This document shows positions 61,683-64,000 of a stretch of DNA of 64,000 nucleotides, piece after piece; the first letter of the stretch is position 1; every line of letters begins with the position of its first letter. Below the pieces are notes generated by a model that was not told where the DNA came from, did no database searches, and saw only the letters and a program-made list of their open reading frames with translations. The DNA is from Bipolaris cookei (Eukaryota; Ascomycota; Dothideomycetes; Pleosporales; Pleosporaceae): assembly GCA_002286855.1 (NCBI GenBank), contig NRSV01000009.1, positions 312,984-376,983 on the forward strand, read 5' to 3'. The translations under genes and the position numbers were made by a program.

Positions 61683-64000
61683 ATGGAGAAGGAAAGCATT
61701 GTAGAACCTTTGGAGAATGGAGGGGCTGTCTCTACGAAATCAAAAGAGGCTTCCACAAATGGACTAAAGAACTACTTTGTAAGTAATGCCGATTGATCTG
61801 ATACTCTACCTAATAAAGGAAAACCTAGCGTGTCTTCAGTTACGGAACTCGTCTGGATTATTCACTCATCCTGATTTGTTTCATTACATCAATCGGCTCG
61901 GGTATCGCTTTCCCCTTGATGACTGTAGTCTTTGGTAGGCATCCATCCAACAAAAAAAGCAGTGCAACTTTTCGTCCCGCTGACAGCATTCAGGCCAACT
62001 CGTGGGAAAGTTTACCGACTACTTCACGCCAGGAACAAGTGTCACAGCCTCAGAGTTTCAGGACGAAGTCGATGGCTTGACACTATACCTGTTGTACCTC
62101 TTCATTGGCAAGTTCGTTTTGTCCTATATGTCCATGGTAAGAGAGAACATTTTCTAATCGCCAGTTCAAATAATGACCACATCACAGCTCACTATCCGGG
62201 TCAGTGGCCTCCGGATCTCGGCTGCGCTGCGTCTGGCATACATACGAGCCTTATTTCTACAGCCTGTTAGTGTAATTGACACTGTCAGTCCCGGAAAAGT
62301 GTCCACGCGAATTACAACCTCTGCAAACACAGTCCAAGTCGCTATATCACAACAGCTTGCTATGATGTTCCAAGCATTTGCCTTTGTGATTGGAGCATAC
62401 GTTGTAGCGTTCATTCAGAGCCCATTGCTCACCTTGGTTGCATCAGCCTCATTACCGTTCATCCTGATACTCATGGGTATCATCATCCCTCCATTTACGC
62501 GCATACACAAAATCACCGAAAAGTACAGCGAGGATGCCTCTGCTACAGCTTTTGAGATATTCTCTTCCCTTCGCGTCGTTGTCGCTTTTGGCGCAGAGGC
62601 GAAATTGGCACGACAGCACGAAGAACTACTGATCAAAAGCGCGAAGAACTTCAAAAAAGCTGCTCCTCTCTCGGGACTCTTTTTCGCGCCTATGATGGTA
62701 GGGCAATACGGTACGATGGGTATCGCCTTCTGGTTTGGTATCAAGCAGTATTCTGAGGGGAAGAATGATGACGTTGGCACCATTGTTATCGTCCTGTTCG
62801 CAGTCATGATGGCAGTCGTGAATTTCGGCAGAGTCGTTACCCCAATCATTGCGATTGTCAAGGCATCAACAGCCGCTGCAGAATTGTTTAGGACGATCGA
62901 CGCGCCGGTTCCAGATGTCTCGGGATTCAAAGAGCCCGATGTCACTGCTAATGCTAATATTACATTCGAAGATGTGGCCTTCTCCTACCCAAGTAGGCCA
63001 AATGTTCAAATTCTCCAAGGACTAGATCTTAAATTTGAAGCTGGCAAGATTACAGCTATCGTTGGTCCATCGGGAAGTGGTAAGTAGTTTACATCAGCAA
63101 ATTGCTCTTAGTACATGACTGACATCCCATTCCAACTGTTAGGAAAGTCTACCATTGTCGGTCTCGTGCAGAGGTGGTACGATCTCCTTGGAACAACAGC
63201 CTCACCCACACTGAACGATCTCCCTGTCAACTCCTCCGCCACCTCAACAATTCACACTGAACCCAAACAAGACGAGACTCCGAAAAAGTCTGGATGGTTC
63301 AAGAAGCGTGCCGTCGACAAAGGCAAAAGTCAAGAGAAACAAGAAAAAGTCGTGAAGGACGATAAAAGTAAGGAGGGTGAGCCCGATCTCGGCCCCAACA
63401 CTTGTACTGGCACTATAAAAGTTGGGGGGACTGATGTCAGAAAAATTGATGCCAAGTGGTGGCGTTCTCAGATTGGTATCGTCCAACAAGAGCCATTCCT
63501 CTTCAACGACACGCTCTACAATAATGTCGCATTTGGTCTTACTGGAACAAGGTATCAAGATTTACCGAAAGAAGAGAAGATGATTATGGTGAAAGAAGCA
63601 TGTCGCGAAGCCTACGCAGAAGAGTTCATCTCTAAGCTCCCAGAAGGCTATGGGACTCTGGTAGGTGAGAGCGGTATCAAGTTGTCAGGCGGCCAGCGTC
63701 AGCGGATCGGAATCGCAAGGAGTATCATCAAGCAGCCGCCCATCTTGATCATGGATGAAGCAACCAGCGCGATTGATGTACGAACAGAACGCATCGTACA
63801 ACAAGCACTCGATCGCGTGTCGAAGAACAGAACTACCATTGTAATTGCTCATCGTCTCTCTACAATCAAGCGGGCGGATAAGATTGTTGTCCTACGTAAA
63901 GGCCAATTAGTAGAGCAAGGTACTCACGATGAACTATTAAAGATCGAGGCAGGGGTCTACTTTGGCCTAGTGCACGCACAGAATATTGCCATGGAAGCTG
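61683..64000 (+). CDS. ABCB-type (MDR/P-glycoprotein) transporter, N-terminal part
   Basis: Exons: 61683-61778, 61829-61934, 61994-62136, 62188-63079 and 63143-64000 (open at the window edge). A short cytosolic tail and six-helix TMD1 precede NBD1. The Walker A motif GPSGSGKST (residues 408-416) is split by the last intron. The Q-loop is in QIGIVQQEP, the signature is LSGGQRQRIGIARS, Walker B is ILIMDEATSAID, and the H-loop is IVIAHRLSTI. A Lys/Glu-rich insert of about 65-70 residues (with KKSGWFKKRAVDKGKSQEKQ) lies between Walker A and the Q-loop. A full transporter would need a second TMD-NBD half beyond 64000. Role: efflux of lipophilic drugs, toxins or peptide pheromone. The ATG is preceded by an in-frame-free leader. 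Confidence 0.93.

Noticed and set aside
1..64000. CRISPR arrays, rRNA, prokaryotic operons
   Set aside because: None is visible; the DNA is clearly fungal nuclear sequence with spliceosomal introns.

Overview
The window is nuclear DNA of a filamentous ascomycete (Pezizomycotina). Genes are densely packed on both strands with no operons. Introns are short, mostly 46-75 bp, with GTAAGT/GTACGT-type donors and CTAAC/CTGAC-type branch sites. Products such as a two-pore TOK channel, a fungal Fot1-type transposon and a thiazole synthase under a TPP riboswitch fit this group. A Dothideomycete (Pleosporales-like) origin is my inference from the overall look of the proteins; nothing in the window proves it.

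Layout. Positions 1-6,130 are an AT-rich island of dead or mobile DNA. It holds a hAT transposase tail, the 3' end of a LINE, a cytochrome P450 scrap, an apparently intact Fot1/pogo transposon (2,692-4,678), an inverted repeat and a flavoprotein-reductase relic. From 6,166 to 56,106 lies a conserved housekeeping block: ARH1, a four-TM membrane protein, a Whi5/Nrm1-type G1/S regulator, ACH1, PPT1, an L1-fold ribosome-biogenesis protein, a Tos4-type FHA protein, ubiquitin-L40, RRN7, eIF5A, VPS52, a DUF1993 protein, a 2OG-Fe(II) hydroxylase, STU1/CLASP, THI4, a LIM-RhoGAP, OM14, MIA40, a SWI3/RSC8 subunit and ETF-alpha. A 1.07-kb palindromic foldback transposon derivative sits at 56,299-57,364. 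It is followed by the TOK1 potassium channel and the first half of an ABCB-type multidrug transporter that runs off the right edge. A 2.8-kb gene-poor stretch full of simple repeats lies at 41.6-44.3 kb.

How the genes relate. Five genes act in mitochondria: ARH1 (ferredoxin reduction), ACH1 (acetyl/succinyl-CoA transfer), OM14 (outer membrane), MIA40 (intermembrane-space disulfide relay) and ETF-alpha (electron transfer from acyl-CoA dehydrogenases). OM14 and MIA40 are neighbours. Two proteins belong to the G1/S regulatory network. Several serve translation and ribosome production (ubiquitin-L40, eIF5A, RRN7, L1-like).

The strongest regulatory find is upstream of THI4. A TPP riboswitch aptamer lies inside a 5'-UTR intron that has two near-identical 5' splice sites and a short upstream ORF between them. 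This is the layout known for thiamine control by alternative splicing in filamentous fungi. No RNA genes other than this riboswitch, and no CRISPR arrays, were found.
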